From positions 124,001 to 188,000 of the forward strand of contig JACVZY010000081.1 in assembly GCA_014654705.1 (NCBI GenBank): 64,000 bases of DNA, in the 5' to 3' direction. The stretch comes from Ignavibacteria bacterium (lineage in GTDB: Bacteria > Bacteroidota > Ignavibacteria > Kapaibacteriales > UBA4661). The stretch's first letter is position 1. Each line of letters starts with the position of its first letter. Under the pieces are notes generated by a model. That model had not been told where the DNA came from. It ran no database searches and saw nothing but the letters and a program-made list of their open reading frames with translations. Positions 39,169 through 49,056 of this stretch are shown piece after piece. The position numbers were made by a program, and so were the translations under genes.

Positions 39169-39591
39169 CTAGAGGACGCTGACTACCACAAAAACCGCTA
39201 TAAAGACGAATATCATTACTCCCAAAATGATAGAATAGTTCTTGGGTTCGATGTGTCCGGACTTATCCATTTGCCTTATCAAAGGGAATAATCGCCAAAA
39301 AAATGATGCGGTTGCGATAGCCAGTGCCGGTAGGGTCATCTCTTGAAGATTGACATCGCCAAAGACGATAATCGCTGCCAAGAGCAGAAGAAAAATCAGC
39401 TTTGCTCCGGCAACCCAAAACACAAGGTATCGGATAAAATCATGGATTTCCGGGTACTGTTTGGATTTTTCCCATGCAGTAAAAACTCCGGGCGCATTGG
39501 CGTATTTAGAACCCGGAGCAAAATAGAGGGCTAGCACATTCGCTACCTCCAATACCATAAAGACAACAATAACAATGGTTATCGGGGTCAT
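39169..39591 (-). CDS. Hypothetical membrane protein
   Basis: 140 aa with four hydrophobic segments; no family recognised. Confidence 0.7.
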   Translation of the reverse strand: MTPITIVIVVFMVLEVANVLALYFAPGSKYANAPGVFTAWEKSKQYPEIHDFIRYLVFWVAGAKLIFLLLLAAIIVFGDVNLQEMTLPALAIATASFFWRLFPLIRQMDKSGHIEPKNYSIILGVMIFVFIAVFVVVSVL

Positions 39592-39815
39592 GGTTCTGCC
39601 TTTCTCAAACGGCGTGAATTCAAATCTTGTTTACACCAGTTCCAAGTTACCAAAGTAGATAAAAGCGGGTACAAACGCAAATCGAATCCGTTTAATGTAA
39701 GCAGTGGAGCGGTAAACTGAGGAGTTCTTCACTCTGGCGGGGGAGCGGGAATCGCCAGGTGCCCATCGCCAGCAGGGCAAGTTCAGGGCGACGTCACCAA
39801 GTATCTTAAAAAAAC

Positions 39816-40484
39816 TTATTCTGACTCTAACTTTTCTGGCAATAATGAACTTAAAAATATTTGCCAATTTACCCCTAAAGTTAGGTCATGGATATTTCGC
39901 TTGGTACTTGAATTCTCACGAAAAAGATAAGTATATCTCAAACATGGCTCTAAACTCATATTTTTCGTGTAAAAAATGGACACTCCAATACAAATATTTC
40001 CTGAATAGACTACATCAAACGAAGATTTTACTTCCCCTTTTTCTTTTGTAAGACCAAGTGAAGGTTGAAACAACAGTCCACCTTCAATAAACGGAATAAT
40101 CTGATTCCCAAAATCTTGTAAAAGAAATCTTAAAAATGGTGCAATCCCAATGGAAACAAAACTTACGTCGTAATCTACTTTCACACTATTTCCCTGCGTC
40201 TTAGAACCAAAGTAACTAGAAAATCCAGAAATAACTTTACCTCCTAAAATTAGCTTTGGACTCATTAACACACCTAAACTAGGGCTAATTCCTGCGGTAA
40301 ATGTTGTATTCAATTCCAATCCTCCGGCAGAATCCAAACTTCTCGTACTTGCATTATAGCCTGTGTACGCACCAATGCCAACCATGTACTTGATGTCTTT
40401 CTGCTGTGAAAATAGTGAAAGTGAGGATAACTGCCCCAATATGATGATAAGGGTAGAGTAAGCAATGTATCGTATTTTCATCAC
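39816..40484 (-). CDS. Outer-membrane beta-barrel-like protein
   Basis: Signal peptide, alternating hydrophobic strands, GIGAYTGYN...; AT-rich compared with neighbours. Confidence 0.65.
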   Translation of the reverse strand: MMKIRYIAYSTLIIILGQLSSLSLFSQQKDIKYMVGIGAYTGYNASTRSLDSAGGLELNTTFTAGISPSLGVLMSPKLILGGKVISGFSSYFGSKTQGNSVKVDYDVSFVSIGIAPFLRFLLQDFGNQIIPFIEGGLLFQPSLGLTKEKGEVKSSFDVVYSGNICIGVSIFYTKNMSLEPCLRYTYLFRENSSTKRNIHDLTLGVNWQIFLSSLLPEKLESE

Positions 40485-40619
40485 GAGTAAATTTAATTGA
40501 TGAATAAATTTGAATATTTACAGGCAAACTACAAACTCTGGTGCGAGAACAGGAATTGAAGAACTCCCGTAATCGGCAGCGACCAGATTGGCAAAGCAAG
40601 GCGGGAAGCACCCAAATCA

Positions 40620-40841
40620 TTACTTCGGTTGTGCTGCTCCATTAAAGCCTGCTTGAAAACCACGAACGAAATCGGAGTGGCTAAAACCAAGCATAAGCCC
40701 CAGAGCCAAGCAAATAATCGCAAACCAAAGGACTTTTTTGGGTGTGGTTGTCAAATTTGCTTGAAAATATTTATTCGCAAAGTACATGAAAAATGCAGCA
40801 GCACTAGCACCATACGCCATTTGAGAGAGAGCTTCCAGCAT
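40620..40841 (-). CDS. Small membrane protein (73 aa)
   Basis: MLEALSQMAYGASAAAFFMYFANKYFQANLTTTPKKVLWFAIICLALGLMLGFSHSDF..., two TM-like segments; internal start of ORF 40620..40985. Confidence 0.5.
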   Translation of the reverse strand: MLEALSQMAYGASAAAFFMYFANKYFQANLTTTPKKVLWFAIICLALGLMLGFSHSDFVRGFQAGFNGAAQPK

Positions 40842-41025
40842 ATTCACAAAAGTAAAATGAAAAAAGCAACATTTGAGAAAAGTAACATTGCACCGCAAAT
40901 CAAGATTCACGCCAACTTCTATCCACTGTTCAGAGAGCCACCAAACCAGTTTCGGCGTATTTTTTACTCCCGTCAAAATAATCAAAAATTTGTTTATTGT
41001 CCAAACAGTAAGTTATCAAACGCAA

Positions 41026-41049
41026 CAAGGCAGCCATTAGGCTGCCTTG
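41026..41049. terminator. Terminator-like hairpin caaggcagcc-atta-ggctgccttg
   Basis: Perfect 10-bp arms followed by tttttat on + strand. Confidence 0.6.
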
Positions 41050-41077
41050 TTTTTATCATTTTGCAAAAAAAAATGCT

Positions 41078-42331
41078 TTATTTATCTTTCAAAAACTCCC
41101 ATATTTCCGGGAGTGTCGGGCGTTTGCCATAGACTAAGATGGCTACACGGAAAACTTTTGCAGAAAAATACGTTACAATTACCGTTGCCAGAAGCAAAAG
41201 CGTCAGACTGAGCGCAATTTCCCATAAGGGCGGCATTTGGATGCTGATACGCATTGCCATAATCGTCGGCGCAGTGAAGGGGATGTAGCTGAAGACTTTG
41301 GCAATCGTGGAGTTCGGATTTTGCAGCACAACCGTCAATAAGGTCATCGGTACGATAAGCAACATCGTTGCATATGACGTGATTTGCTGCGCTTCTTGCT
41401 CGGTAGTGGTGAGCGACCCCAAGCCCAGCAACAATGAGGCATACAGCAGATAGCCAAAAAGCATAAAGAGAAGCGTTACCGGAAGATTACTCAGTGCCGA
41501 AATCGATACGCCGAAGTACATGACCGCTCCAATGCCAAAGACGCTCCAGACCAATGCCTGTGCTATGCCCAAGCCGGAAAGCCCCAAAAGTTTGCCCATC
41601 ATTAGTTCAAAGGGCGAACAGGACGATACGAGTATTTCCATGATACGATTGTTTTTCTCTTCCACCAGCCCGCGCACAAGCATTTGTCCCGTTCCCAGAA
41701 TGAGGATGAACAAAATCAGCACTGATGCGTATGCCAGACCGAAGACTTCCAGAAAGCCGCTTTCCTTGGCATTACCGTCTTTGCTCAGTTTGAGCGAGGT
41801 CGTTTCAAGCGATTGTGAAAGGCTCTTGAACACGGTCAAATCAATGCCCTTCTTGACGGCAGCCTGCTCGGTGAGTGCTTTTTCGATACCGCGCTCAATC
41901 GCGTTGATGTCGCGTATATTCCCAACGTTGTCGCTGCGGTACTCGATTTTGTGCGTGGTTTCCACATCGGCAGGAATGACAAAAAGTCCCGTAAAATCGC
42001 CTTTGAACACGCGCGGCGAATAATCTTTCAAAAACGCCTCGCGGCTCATCAGCTTCGCGTCCACCGGCACAAGGTCGAAATTCTGCATCCCGTTCTTGAG
42101 TTTGTACTTCTGCGTCAGCATCGCTTGAACAGGTTCGCGGAGGGACATTGTTTCGTCGTAGAACGCAAATTTTTTGGTGCTTTCATCGCCCCGGAGCGCC
42201 AGAAGTGAGGGCAATGCTGCGAAGACAAGCATAATGAGCGGAGTTGCCACAAGTGAGATGATAAAAGCCTTCGTGCGGGCTTTTTCGATAAATTCCCAAC
42301 GAGCAACAGCAAAAAGTTTTTGGAAGTTCAT
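41078..42331 (-). CDS. ABC-2 type transporter permease (NatB-like)
   Basis: N-terminal ARWEFIEKARTKAFIISLVATPL, EEKNNRIMEILVSSCSPFELMMGKLLG; later Met chosen (ORF track 42391). Confidence 0.88.
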   Translation of the reverse strand: MNFQKLFAVARWEFIEKARTKAFIISLVATPLIMLVFAALPSLLALRGDESTKKFAFYDETMSLREPVQAMLTQKYKLKNGMQNFDLVPVDAKLMSREAFLKDYSPRVFKGDFTGLFVIPADVETTHKIEYRSDNVGNIRDINAIERGIEKALTEQAAVKKGIDLTVFKSLSQSLETTSLKLSKDGNAKESGFLEVFGLAYASVLILFILILGTGQMLVRGLVEEKNNRIMEILVSSCSPFELMMGKLLGLSGLGIAQALVWSVFGIGAVMYFGVSISALSNLPVTLLFMLFGYLLYASLLLGLGSLTTTEQEAQQITSYATMLLIVPMTLLTVVLQNPNSTIAKVFSYIPFTAPTIMAMRISIQMPPLWEIALSLTLLLLATVIVTYFSAKVFRVAILVYGKRPTLPEIWEFLKDK

Positions 42332-42562
42332 GCGGGTTTGCAGCAAAAGTGGAACATTGGTAAACTGTGAAGAGCGTAAGCACGACGGCAAATATCGCTT
42401 CTTTCGGGTTGATTTCCAAAACGGAATCCTTCTGCGGAAGTTTCAACTCCTCACAAAAAGATATACGCTTGCTCCATCTGCATTATGCCGCAAGTAGGGT
42501 AATCGCATGAAAAGTTATTGAAAAGTTATTACAGCGAAAAGACTTTTTCAGGGTAGTTATTA

Positions 42563-42810
42563 TTAGCGAAGAAAGCATTTGTCAAATGTTGCGGTATCGA
42601 GCATCCGAAAAACCTTGCTGGCGGTATCATGTGGCGGACTGCCGCTCATCAGAGCCAAGTCCAGTCTGGTGCGGAAAAACTCTTGGTTAGGAAAACAAAT
42701 TTCCGTGTTCTCCGCCACTGTTGACACTTCTTTTCATGCGATCGCCTTGCGCGTTTGGTGTCAATCTTTTTTAGGACGGCTCATCAACAAAGTCCCAATA
42801 AGCCGCTTTC
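42563..42810 (-). pseudogene. Degenerate ISAs1-family transposase N-terminal fragment
   Basis: Minus-strand reading AENTEICFPNQEFFRTRLDLALMSGSPPHDTASKVFRMLDTATFDKCFLR* resembles the ISAs1 block ...NGIPSHDTFxRVFxxLDPExFexCFLxW; in-frame stop upstream. Upstream limit approximate. Confidence 0.6.
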
Positions 42811-42885
42811 AAACACCAATCTACAAGCATTTGTCGGCATCATCGTCCATAGTATCAATTCACCACAAACTCGTTTTTTAAGGAA

Positions 42886-43680
42886 TTGATGATGACTACG
42901 CAATCTGCTTCTTCGACCAACACCCTTTTTCGCCCGATACTAACGGCTCTGGCGGTTATCATTACCCTCATCACCAATACGCTTGCCGTCGTGCTGCCGC
43001 TCAATAACCGCTCCACAAAAGCAATTTCGGATAGCTTCAATGTCTTTTTTACGCCATCAGGCTATGTGTTTTCGATTTGGAGCGTGATTTATACTGCACT
43101 AATTGCCTTTGCTGTTTACTCGTTCCTGCCTCGAAACCGCACAAATGCTACGCTTCAGGCAATATTTACTTGGTTTTTGCTCAGTTGCGCGATGAATAGC
43201 GCGTGGATTTTTCTATGGCATTACGGTTTTTACCCGCTTACGATGCTGGTGATGCTGGTGCTGCTTGCTTCGCTCGTGATGGTCTTTGTTCGGCTTGGCA
43301 TTGGCGAAACGCGCTATTCCGGCAGCAATTTTTGGTGCGTCCGCTTTACCTTCAGCGTGTATTTGGGTTGGATTTGCGTGGCGACAATTGCCAACGCAAC
43401 GGCACTCCTCTACGATATGCAATGGAGCGGCTTCGGGGTAAGCGCAGAAGTATGGACGGCGATAATGCTCGGCGTTGCGGTTACCTTGGGAGCAATCCTC
43501 ATCGAAACAAGGCGCGATACGCTCTTGGTAGCCGTTTTTCTCTGGGCATTTGTGGGTATTGCGCTGAAACATTCGTCCGTGGCGGTGGTGGGCGCAAGCG
43601 CATGGGTGGCAGTTGCTCTTACGGCACTATTGCTTGTTCGTGGAGTGATGCTCTTGCGGCGAAATATGCAGATTGTGTAA
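42886..43680 (+). CDS. TspO/tryptophan-rich-sensory-protein-like membrane protein
   Basis: FTPSGYVFSIWSVIYTAL, NSAWIFLWHYGFYPLTMLVMLVLL; multiple TM segments. Confidence 0.7.
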   Translation: MMMTTQSASSTNTLFRPILTALAVIITLITNTLAVVLPLNNRSTKAISDSFNVFFTPSGYVFSIWSVIYTALIAFAVYSFLPRNRTNATLQAIFTWFLLSCAMNSAWIFLWHYGFYPLTMLVMLVLLASLVMVFVRLGIGETRYSGSNFWCVRFTFSVYLGWICVATIANATALLYDMQWSGFGVSAEVWTAIMLGVAVTLGAILIETRRDTLLVAVFLWAFVGIALKHSSVAVVGASAWVAVALTALLLVRGVMLLRRNMQIV

Positions 43681-43779
43681 AAACCTCGACCGTTTTTGTC
43701 GGCTCGTTTGTCTCAAGTGATAATAAGGAAATTATTCTTTTATTCACTTTTGAAAGACAATACGACGAAACAAGTACAG

Positions 43780-44064
43780 ATGAACGCTTACGGCACACCA
43801 ACTGTGCTGACAATGATGGAAATAGCCGTGCCGAAAGCGCAAGCCGGCAAGATACTGCTCAAAGTCGAGGCTGTCGGTGTCAATTATTCCGATGTGCTGC
43901 GCCGCAAAAACACGTATCTCATGCCAACACCGCTCCCGTACATACTTGGTGCAGAGGCGGTCGGCGAAATCGTTGGTCTCGGCAAAGGAGTCAAAGCACA
44001 GCCTTTTCAGATTGGAAGCCGCATGCGCTCCTCTCCATTCAAATCCTCATACCATATCGGATGA
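43780..44064 (+). pseudogene. Truncated quinone oxidoreductase / zinc-type alcohol dehydrogenase family N-terminus
   Basis: MNAYGTPTVLTMMEIAVPKAQAGKILLKVEAVGVNYSDVLRRKNTY...PYILGAEAVGEIVGLGKGVKAQPFQIGSRM then unrelated residues and stop; Rossmann part missing. Confidence 0.8.
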
Positions 44065-44978
44065 TTACGTCTATGAGATTTTCTCACCTTCTGAATACAC
44101 GACTTTTTCGCATCAAACTTATTGTTGCTGGTCTTTTCTGCTTCGCACCCGTGAACTGTCTCGCACAGCAAGCTACAGCACGAGAGCGAGAATACCTCAA
44201 CGTGATGACGTTCAACATTCGATTTAACAATCCCAGCGACAGCGCAAATAATTGGGCTTTCCGCAAGGAGTTTGTGAGCAGCCAAATATTGTTCCATGAG
44301 ACGCACATTCTTGGCGTGCAAGAGGCACTTTTCGACCAAATTCAAGACCTCCAAGAGCGTCTCCCACGCTACAAACTCATAGGAATCGGGCGCGATGATG
44401 GCAGAACGAAAGGGGAGTTCAGTGCGATATTTTTTGATTCCACGAGATTTGAAGCGATAACTTCCGGCACAATCTGGCTTTCACCGACACCGAGCATTGC
44501 CGGAAGCAAAGGTTGGGATGCCGCACTGCCGCGCATAGCCACGTGGGTACGGCTGCGAGACAAGCCCACAAGCCACTTTGTCAACGTCATCAATACGCAC
44601 TTTGACCATCAAGGGCTTCAGGCACGCAAAGAAAGTGCTCGCTGTATTCTCAAAAAACTTTCTGAAATGCAGCCCTCAGCAACGGTTGTCCGACATTCTA
44701 TTGTAATGGGCGATTTGAATTCTATCCCCACCGACGACCCCGCGATGATATTTTCGAGTGTTCTCAAGGATAGCAAAGCGATTTCCCGCACACCGCATTA
44801 TGGTCCCACGGGTACATTCAACGGCTTTGGCAAAAGCGAGCAGGATGACCAGCCAATAGATTACATCTTTGTTTCAAGCGATATTGACGTCATGCAGCAC
44901 GCCACGCTTTCCCAAACGTGGCACGGGCGCTTCTCATCTGACCATTTTCCCGTAGTTGCCCGCCTGCACCTGAAATAA
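44061..44978 (+). CDS. Endonuclease/exonuclease/phosphatase family protein, secreted
   Basis: VMTFNIRFNNPSDSANNW, LGVQEALFDQ, INTHFDHQG, VMGDLNSIP, DYIFVS...SSDHFPVVA; signal peptide; start 44061 or 44073. Confidence 0.92.
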   Translation: MITSMRFSHLLNTRLFRIKLIVAGLFCFAPVNCLAQQATAREREYLNVMTFNIRFNNPSDSANNWAFRKEFVSSQILFHETHILGVQEALFDQIQDLQERLPRYKLIGIGRDDGRTKGEFSAIFFDSTRFEAITSGTIWLSPTPSIAGSKGWDAALPRIATWVRLRDKPTSHFVNVINTHFDHQGLQARKESARCILKKLSEMQPSATVVRHSIVMGDLNSIPTDDPAMIFSSVLKDSKAISRTPHYGPTGTFNGFGKSEQDDQPIDYIFVSSDIDVMQHATLSQTWHGRFSSDHFPVVARLHLK

Positions 44979-45001
44979 AAAAAAGCAAAAAATACGGCAA
45001 C

Positions 45002-45032
45002 AAAAAGCCGCATCAGATTTGAAGCGGCTTTT
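45002..45032 (+). terminator. Rho-independent terminator
   Basis: aaaagccgc-N12-gcggctttt just after the EEP nuclease gene. Confidence 0.75.
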
Positions 45033-45075
45033 GGGTTTTAATGCAAAAAGACATGTGTTGGTGCGTGGTATTTGT

Positions 45076-45402
45076 TTACCAGCGCATCATACCGCCCGAA
45101 AGATTTTTCACGGAATATCCGGCTTGGCTCAGAATACCACACGCAGAAGAACTACGCCCACCGCTTGCGCAGTACACCACGATTTCGCGGTTTTTGTAGC
45201 GTTCTAATTCCTTCATCCGCGATGGTAATTCACCAAGCGGAATCAAGACCGAACCCGGAATATTCTTCGCTTTGTGTTCCTGAGGCTGCCGCACGTCCAG
45301 CAGAATAGGCTTGTCATTGGTAGTCAGAAGTTGCTTGAGTTCTTGTGCGGAAATAGTAGCTACACCGCCGCCGCCAAGAAGAGATTTGAACATATCGAAC
45401 AT
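45076..45402 (-). CDS. Rhodanese-like domain protein
   Basis: LLDVRQPQEHKAKNIPGSVLIPLGEL, VVYCASGGRSSSAC. Confidence 0.88.
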   Translation of the reverse strand: MFDMFKSLLGGGGVATISAQELKQLLTTNDKPILLDVRQPQEHKAKNIPGSVLIPLGELPSRMKELERYKNREIVVYCASGGRSSSACGILSQAGYSVKNLSGGMMRW

Positions 45403-45470
45403 AACATCTAAAAAAATTGTGAAAGAAAAATTGTATATGACTGAATGTGAGAATTTGAAGTTACCGTTCT

Positions 45471-45929
45471 TTAACGCTCCACGGGGAAGTGTGCCTGATT
45501 CCATTCGATTATTCCGCCTTCCATGTTAATTGGCGTAAATCCTTTTTGCCCAAGCATATCGCTCGCGCGTTTGCTTCGTACTCCGGAGCGGCAATACACG
45601 AGAATTGTCTGTTTTTTGAATGGTGCAAGTTCATTGATACGGTTTTCTAATTCTTGGACAGGAATGTGAACGGCATTTTTCAAATGTCCTGTTTCACTGG
45701 TAAATTCCTCTTTTGTGCGCACATCCAAGACAATAACGGTAGTGCTTGAGTCGAGCATTTTTTTTGCTTGCTCTACCGATACTGATTTATTAGTGCCGCC
45801 GAAGGAAGAACAGGAAAAAGCCGGTAGCAGAAACATGATGAAAAGCACTGACGAAATGCCCGTCAAGACAGTATTGCGGAGGAGCTTCGGAGAGATAAAA
45901 GCGGTTTGTGGTTGTTGTGAGGATTTCAT
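45471..45929 (-). CDS. Rhodanese-like lipoprotein
   Basis: Lipobox-like LPAFSCSS; VLDVRTKEEFTSETGHLKNAVHIPV, LVYCRSGVRSKRA. Confidence 0.88.
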   Translation of the reverse strand: MKSSQQPQTAFISPKLLRNTVLTGISSVLFIMFLLPAFSCSSFGGTNKSVSVEQAKKMLDSSTTVIVLDVRTKEEFTSETGHLKNAVHIPVQELENRINELAPFKKQTILVYCRSGVRSKRASDMLGQKGFTPINMEGGIIEWNQAHFPVER

Positions 45930-45965
45930 AACGGTTGTTGTGGAAAAGGTAATTGATGACGATAG

Positions 45966-47030
45966 TTATAGAAAAGAAATGACGCTCCACAGAGCAAGCG
46001 CGGAAACTGCTACCCACAAGACAATACCTTGCAAAAGCGGCTTTATGCCAACGGTAAGCAGCATTGTTTTGGACAGCCCCGTGCCTATCAGGAAGAGCGT
46101 TAGTGTAAGTCCTGCCTTAGCAAGTGGGACAATATACCCACCCAGCACTGATGCGCCCGGCAAGAACGTCGTGATAACCGAAGCAAGAATAAAAAACAAT
46201 ACAAAATAGGGAATAGCGATCTTCGTGCTTGAAGCGCTCGCGGGCGCTTCGCTGGACGATTCCTTGGACGATTCATTCGAGAGCGCTGCCGCCGCACTGT
46301 TCCTTATCCACAGCGCTGTGGCGAGCGTAACGGGGATAATCCAGAGTGCGCGGCTGAGTTTGACCGTTGTGGCGGTTGCAAGGGCTTCTGAGCCAAATTT
46401 TGCCGCCGCGCCCACTACAGAACTGGTGTCGTGAATTGCGATTGCTGCCCACACACCGAACTGCTCTTGTGTTAGCCCCAGTGCGGTTCCCAGAGGCGGA
46501 AAGAGAAAAAGCGCCAGTGCATTCAGGATAAACACGGTTCCCAGCGCAACGGAAATTTCGGTTTCGTCAGCCTTCAGCACTGGAGCGACTGCTGCGATGG
46601 CGCTTCCACCACAAATTGCCGTGCCGACGCTTATCAAATACGAGGAATGTCCGCGAACACCCAGAAATTTGCCCAGCAGCAACCCTAGCGAAAGCGTGCC
46701 TGCAATGCCGGCAATCGTAAAGCCCACGCCCGTTTGCCCCGCCTTGACGATACTGTACGCATTGATGCCAAAGCCCAAACCTACCACCGATGCTTGCAGG
46801 AGCCATTTTATCGTGCGACTGCTTGCTTGGCGGTGCGGATGCTCCACCGTAAAAGCGAACAGAATACCCAGCGCCAGCGCCACCGGCGGTGAAATAATCG
46901 GCAACCACACGCTGCTCAGCACAATCGCCACACCGAGCCAGAATAAGCCTTTGCTTATAGTTGAGGAATGAACAAGAAGGCGCGGAATGGTTACCGATTC
47001 AGCATGTGTCATTTTTGCAGAAGAGTTCAT
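45966..47030 (-). CDS. YeiH/UPF0324 family putative sulfate exporter
   Basis: LLQASVVGLGFGIN, LLLGKFLGV, SVGTAICGGSAIAAVAPVL, IAIHDTSSVVGAA. Confidence 0.9.
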   Translation of the reverse strand: MNSSAKMTHAESVTIPRLLVHSSTISKGLFWLGVAIVLSSVWLPIISPPVALALGILFAFTVEHPHRQASSRTIKWLLQASVVGLGFGINAYSIVKAGQTGVGFTIAGIAGTLSLGLLLGKFLGVRGHSSYLISVGTAICGGSAIAAVAPVLKADETEISVALGTVFILNALALFLFPPLGTALGLTQEQFGVWAAIAIHDTSSVVGAAAKFGSEALATATTVKLSRALWIIPVTLATALWIRNSAAAALSNESSKESSSEAPASASSTKIAIPYFVLFFILASVITTFLPGASVLGGYIVPLAKAGLTLTLFLIGTGLSKTMLLTVGIKPLLQGIVLWVAVSALALWSVISFL

Positions 47031-47033
47031 GAG

Positions 47034-47417
47034 TTATTTTTCTGCTCCGGTGGTCTGCATTTCGGGATTGACCAAGACTTCTTCGATGGCATCTTGTAAG
47101 GCACTTTTCGGGAGCGCACCCATTGCCATTTGTGGCTTGCCGTTTTTGGGAATGAAAAGAATACTCGGTATGCTACGAATGTTGAAGACGGCGGCAAGTT
47201 CTTGCTCGGCTTCGGTGTCAATTTTGTAAAAATTCACAGTACCTGCATATTCGTTGGAGAGTTCTTCAAAGACCGGAGCAAACGCCCGACACGGTCCGCA
47301 CCACTCCGCCCAAAAGTCAATGACGCATGGAAGGTCGCCGTTGTATGACCATTCTTTTTGTGTTTCGTAGTTGAAGACCTTTTCTAAAAAGGTCTCTTTT
47401 GTGAGATGGATAGTCAT
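47034..47417 (-). CDS. trxA: Thioredoxin
   Basis: [41 protein letters not shown]. Confidence 0.93.
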   Translation of the reverse strand: MTIHLTKETFLEKVFNYETQKEWSYNGDLPCVIDFWAEWCGPCRAFAPVFEELSNEYAGTVNFYKIDTEAEQELAAVFNIRSIPSILFIPKNGKPQMAMGALPKSALQDAIEEVLVNPEMQTTGAEK

Positions 47418-47465
47418 GATTGTTTCCTTTGAAAAAAATTGGATAGTTTGATGAGTATTGCTTCC

Positions 47466-48890
47466 TTATGCCGTCACAGTCAGTTGTTGGTATTCTGCCA
47501 CAGGCAAATCGGCTTCTCGCCACGCATTAAAGCCACCGATAACATTGACAACGTGCTTAAAACCATTCTTCTGCAAGCAACTTGCCGCTATTGCCGAGCG
47601 GTCTCCACCGGCACAGTACACAACCACCGTACGATTTGGGGGCAATTCCGCAAGGCGGCGCTGTAAATAACCCGCGTGAATATGTTTTGCTCCGCCGATA
47701 ACGCCCTTCTCAACTTCTGAGGTGGCACGCACGTCCAGCAGTTCCAAATTGCCGGAGAGGAGAAGCATTTGGTGCAGGTCGCGGACGTTGATTTGCTCAA
47801 GCGTTGCCGTTTCATTCCCCGCAAATGACCATTCCTCGATGTCCGGCACAAATCCAATCACCGTATCCAGACCAATCCGCACAAGCGACCGTACAAGTTC
47901 TTCCACGCGATGCTCCGGCGCAACCAAGAGAAATGGCTTGCCGTACTCCAGCATCCATCCCGCCCATGTTGTGAAGGATAGATTATCTTGAATGTTCAGG
48001 CTGCCCGGAATATGACCGCCGGCAAACGAGGTTTTGCCGCGTGTGTCCACGATCGTTACGCCATCGCGGATTACCATTTTGAGGTCATCCACCGAGTATT
48101 TGCGCGGTTTGGGGAGAGCTTCGAGAGCCGGACGCTGCTCTTTATTCATGGTTTTCATCATAGCAAAGTACGCAGGCGGTTCGGGCTGACCTTTCAAGAT
48201 TTCTTGCACAAACTCTTCTTCGTTTTCAATGCGGAGCGCCCAATTGGTCAATTTTTCATATCCGACAGTAGAAAATGGCACTGCGCCAAGCGATTTGCCA
48301 CACGCAGAGCCTGCACCGTGTCCGGGCAGAACTTGGAGGTAATCGGGCAGAGACTTGAAGCGTTGGAGCGAGCGAAACATTTGTCGTGCGCCTTGCTCCA
48401 TAGTGTTCTTGTATCCGGCAGCACGTTCCAAAAGGTCGGGTCGCCCGACATCGCCCACAAAAACGAAATCTCCGGTCGCCATCATCACGGGCTGGCTACT
48501 ATTTTTCGTATCGGTTATCAGGAAAGAAATGTGCTCCGGGGTGTGTCCGGGCGTGTGCCACACGTCAATTTTGACGTTCCCGACCATAAACGACGAGCCT
48601 TCGCGCAAGGCAATATGCGGAAGCGCGTATTGCCATTCCGCCCCGCCTTCGTTAGAAAGATACAGTTCTGCTCCGGTCTCCCGGGCAAGTTCCCGCGAAC
48701 CGGTCAGGAAGTCAGCGTGAATGTGGGTCTCGGCAATATGCGTGATGCGGAGTTTTTCTTCTGCCGCAATCTGCCGATAAATATCGGTGTCGCGTTTTGC
48801 ATCAATAACGAGCGCTTCGCCCGTGGCTTGGCAACCAATGAGGTAGCTTGCCTGCGCAAGCCCTTTGTCATAGACAAGACGAAAAAACAT
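47466..48890 (-). CDS. MBL-fold persulfide dioxygenase-like protein with pseudo-rhodanese and rhodanese domains (CstB-like)
   Basis: THIHADFLTGS, HTPGHTPEHIS, MATGDFVFVGDVGRPDLL; first rhodanese lacks Cys (FLLVAPEHR), second has VVYCAGGDRSAIA. Confidence 0.9.
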   Translation of the reverse strand: MFFRLVYDKGLAQASYLIGCQATGEALVIDAKRDTDIYRQIAAEEKLRITHIAETHIHADFLTGSRELARETGAELYLSNEGGAEWQYALPHIALREGSSFMVGNVKIDVWHTPGHTPEHISFLITDTKNSSQPVMMATGDFVFVGDVGRPDLLERAAGYKNTMEQGARQMFRSLQRFKSLPDYLQVLPGHGAGSACGKSLGAVPFSTVGYEKLTNWALRIENEEEFVQEILKGQPEPPAYFAMMKTMNKEQRPALEALPKPRKYSVDDLKMVIRDGVTIVDTRGKTSFAGGHIPGSLNIQDNLSFTTWAGWMLEYGKPFLLVAPEHRVEELVRSLVRIGLDTVIGFVPDIEEWSFAGNETATLEQINVRDLHQMLLLSGNLELLDVRATSEVEKGVIGGAKHIHAGYLQRRLAELPPNRTVVVYCAGGDRSAIAASCLQKNGFKHVVNVIGGFNAWREADLPVAEYQQLTVTA

Positions 48891-48976
48891 AGCGTTTGAG
48901 GTTGGTACAGGAAAAAGATTTCAACACTGTCTCTTGAATACGCTACAAATCTAACGAAACCCATTGGAGAACGTTG

Positions 48977-48989
48977 GTGACATTATCAC
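48977..48989. promoter_or_regulatory. Candidate Crp/Fnr-like operator gtga-catta-tcac
   Basis: Inverted repeat in the intergenic region between the Crp/Fnr gene and the CstB-like gene. Confidence 0.3.
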
Positions 48990-49056
48990 AGTACGAAAAA
49001 AATGCCCGTTTTTCGTGTTTTTTTTGGAAATTCCCCTTCCCACCAATTCCCCTCGT

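Noticed and set aside
39631-39867. ORF 78 aa (minus)
   Set aside because: Spans the GC-rich patch and overlaps the end of the beta-barrel gene; no coding evidence.
42579-42881. Plus-strand ORF of 100 aa
   Set aside because: Overlaps the ISAs1-like relic on the opposite strand; no domain.
43203-44060. N-terminal ~290 residues of ORF 43203..44978
   Set aside because: Out-of-frame read through the TspO-like gene; the real nuclease starts at 44061 or 44073.
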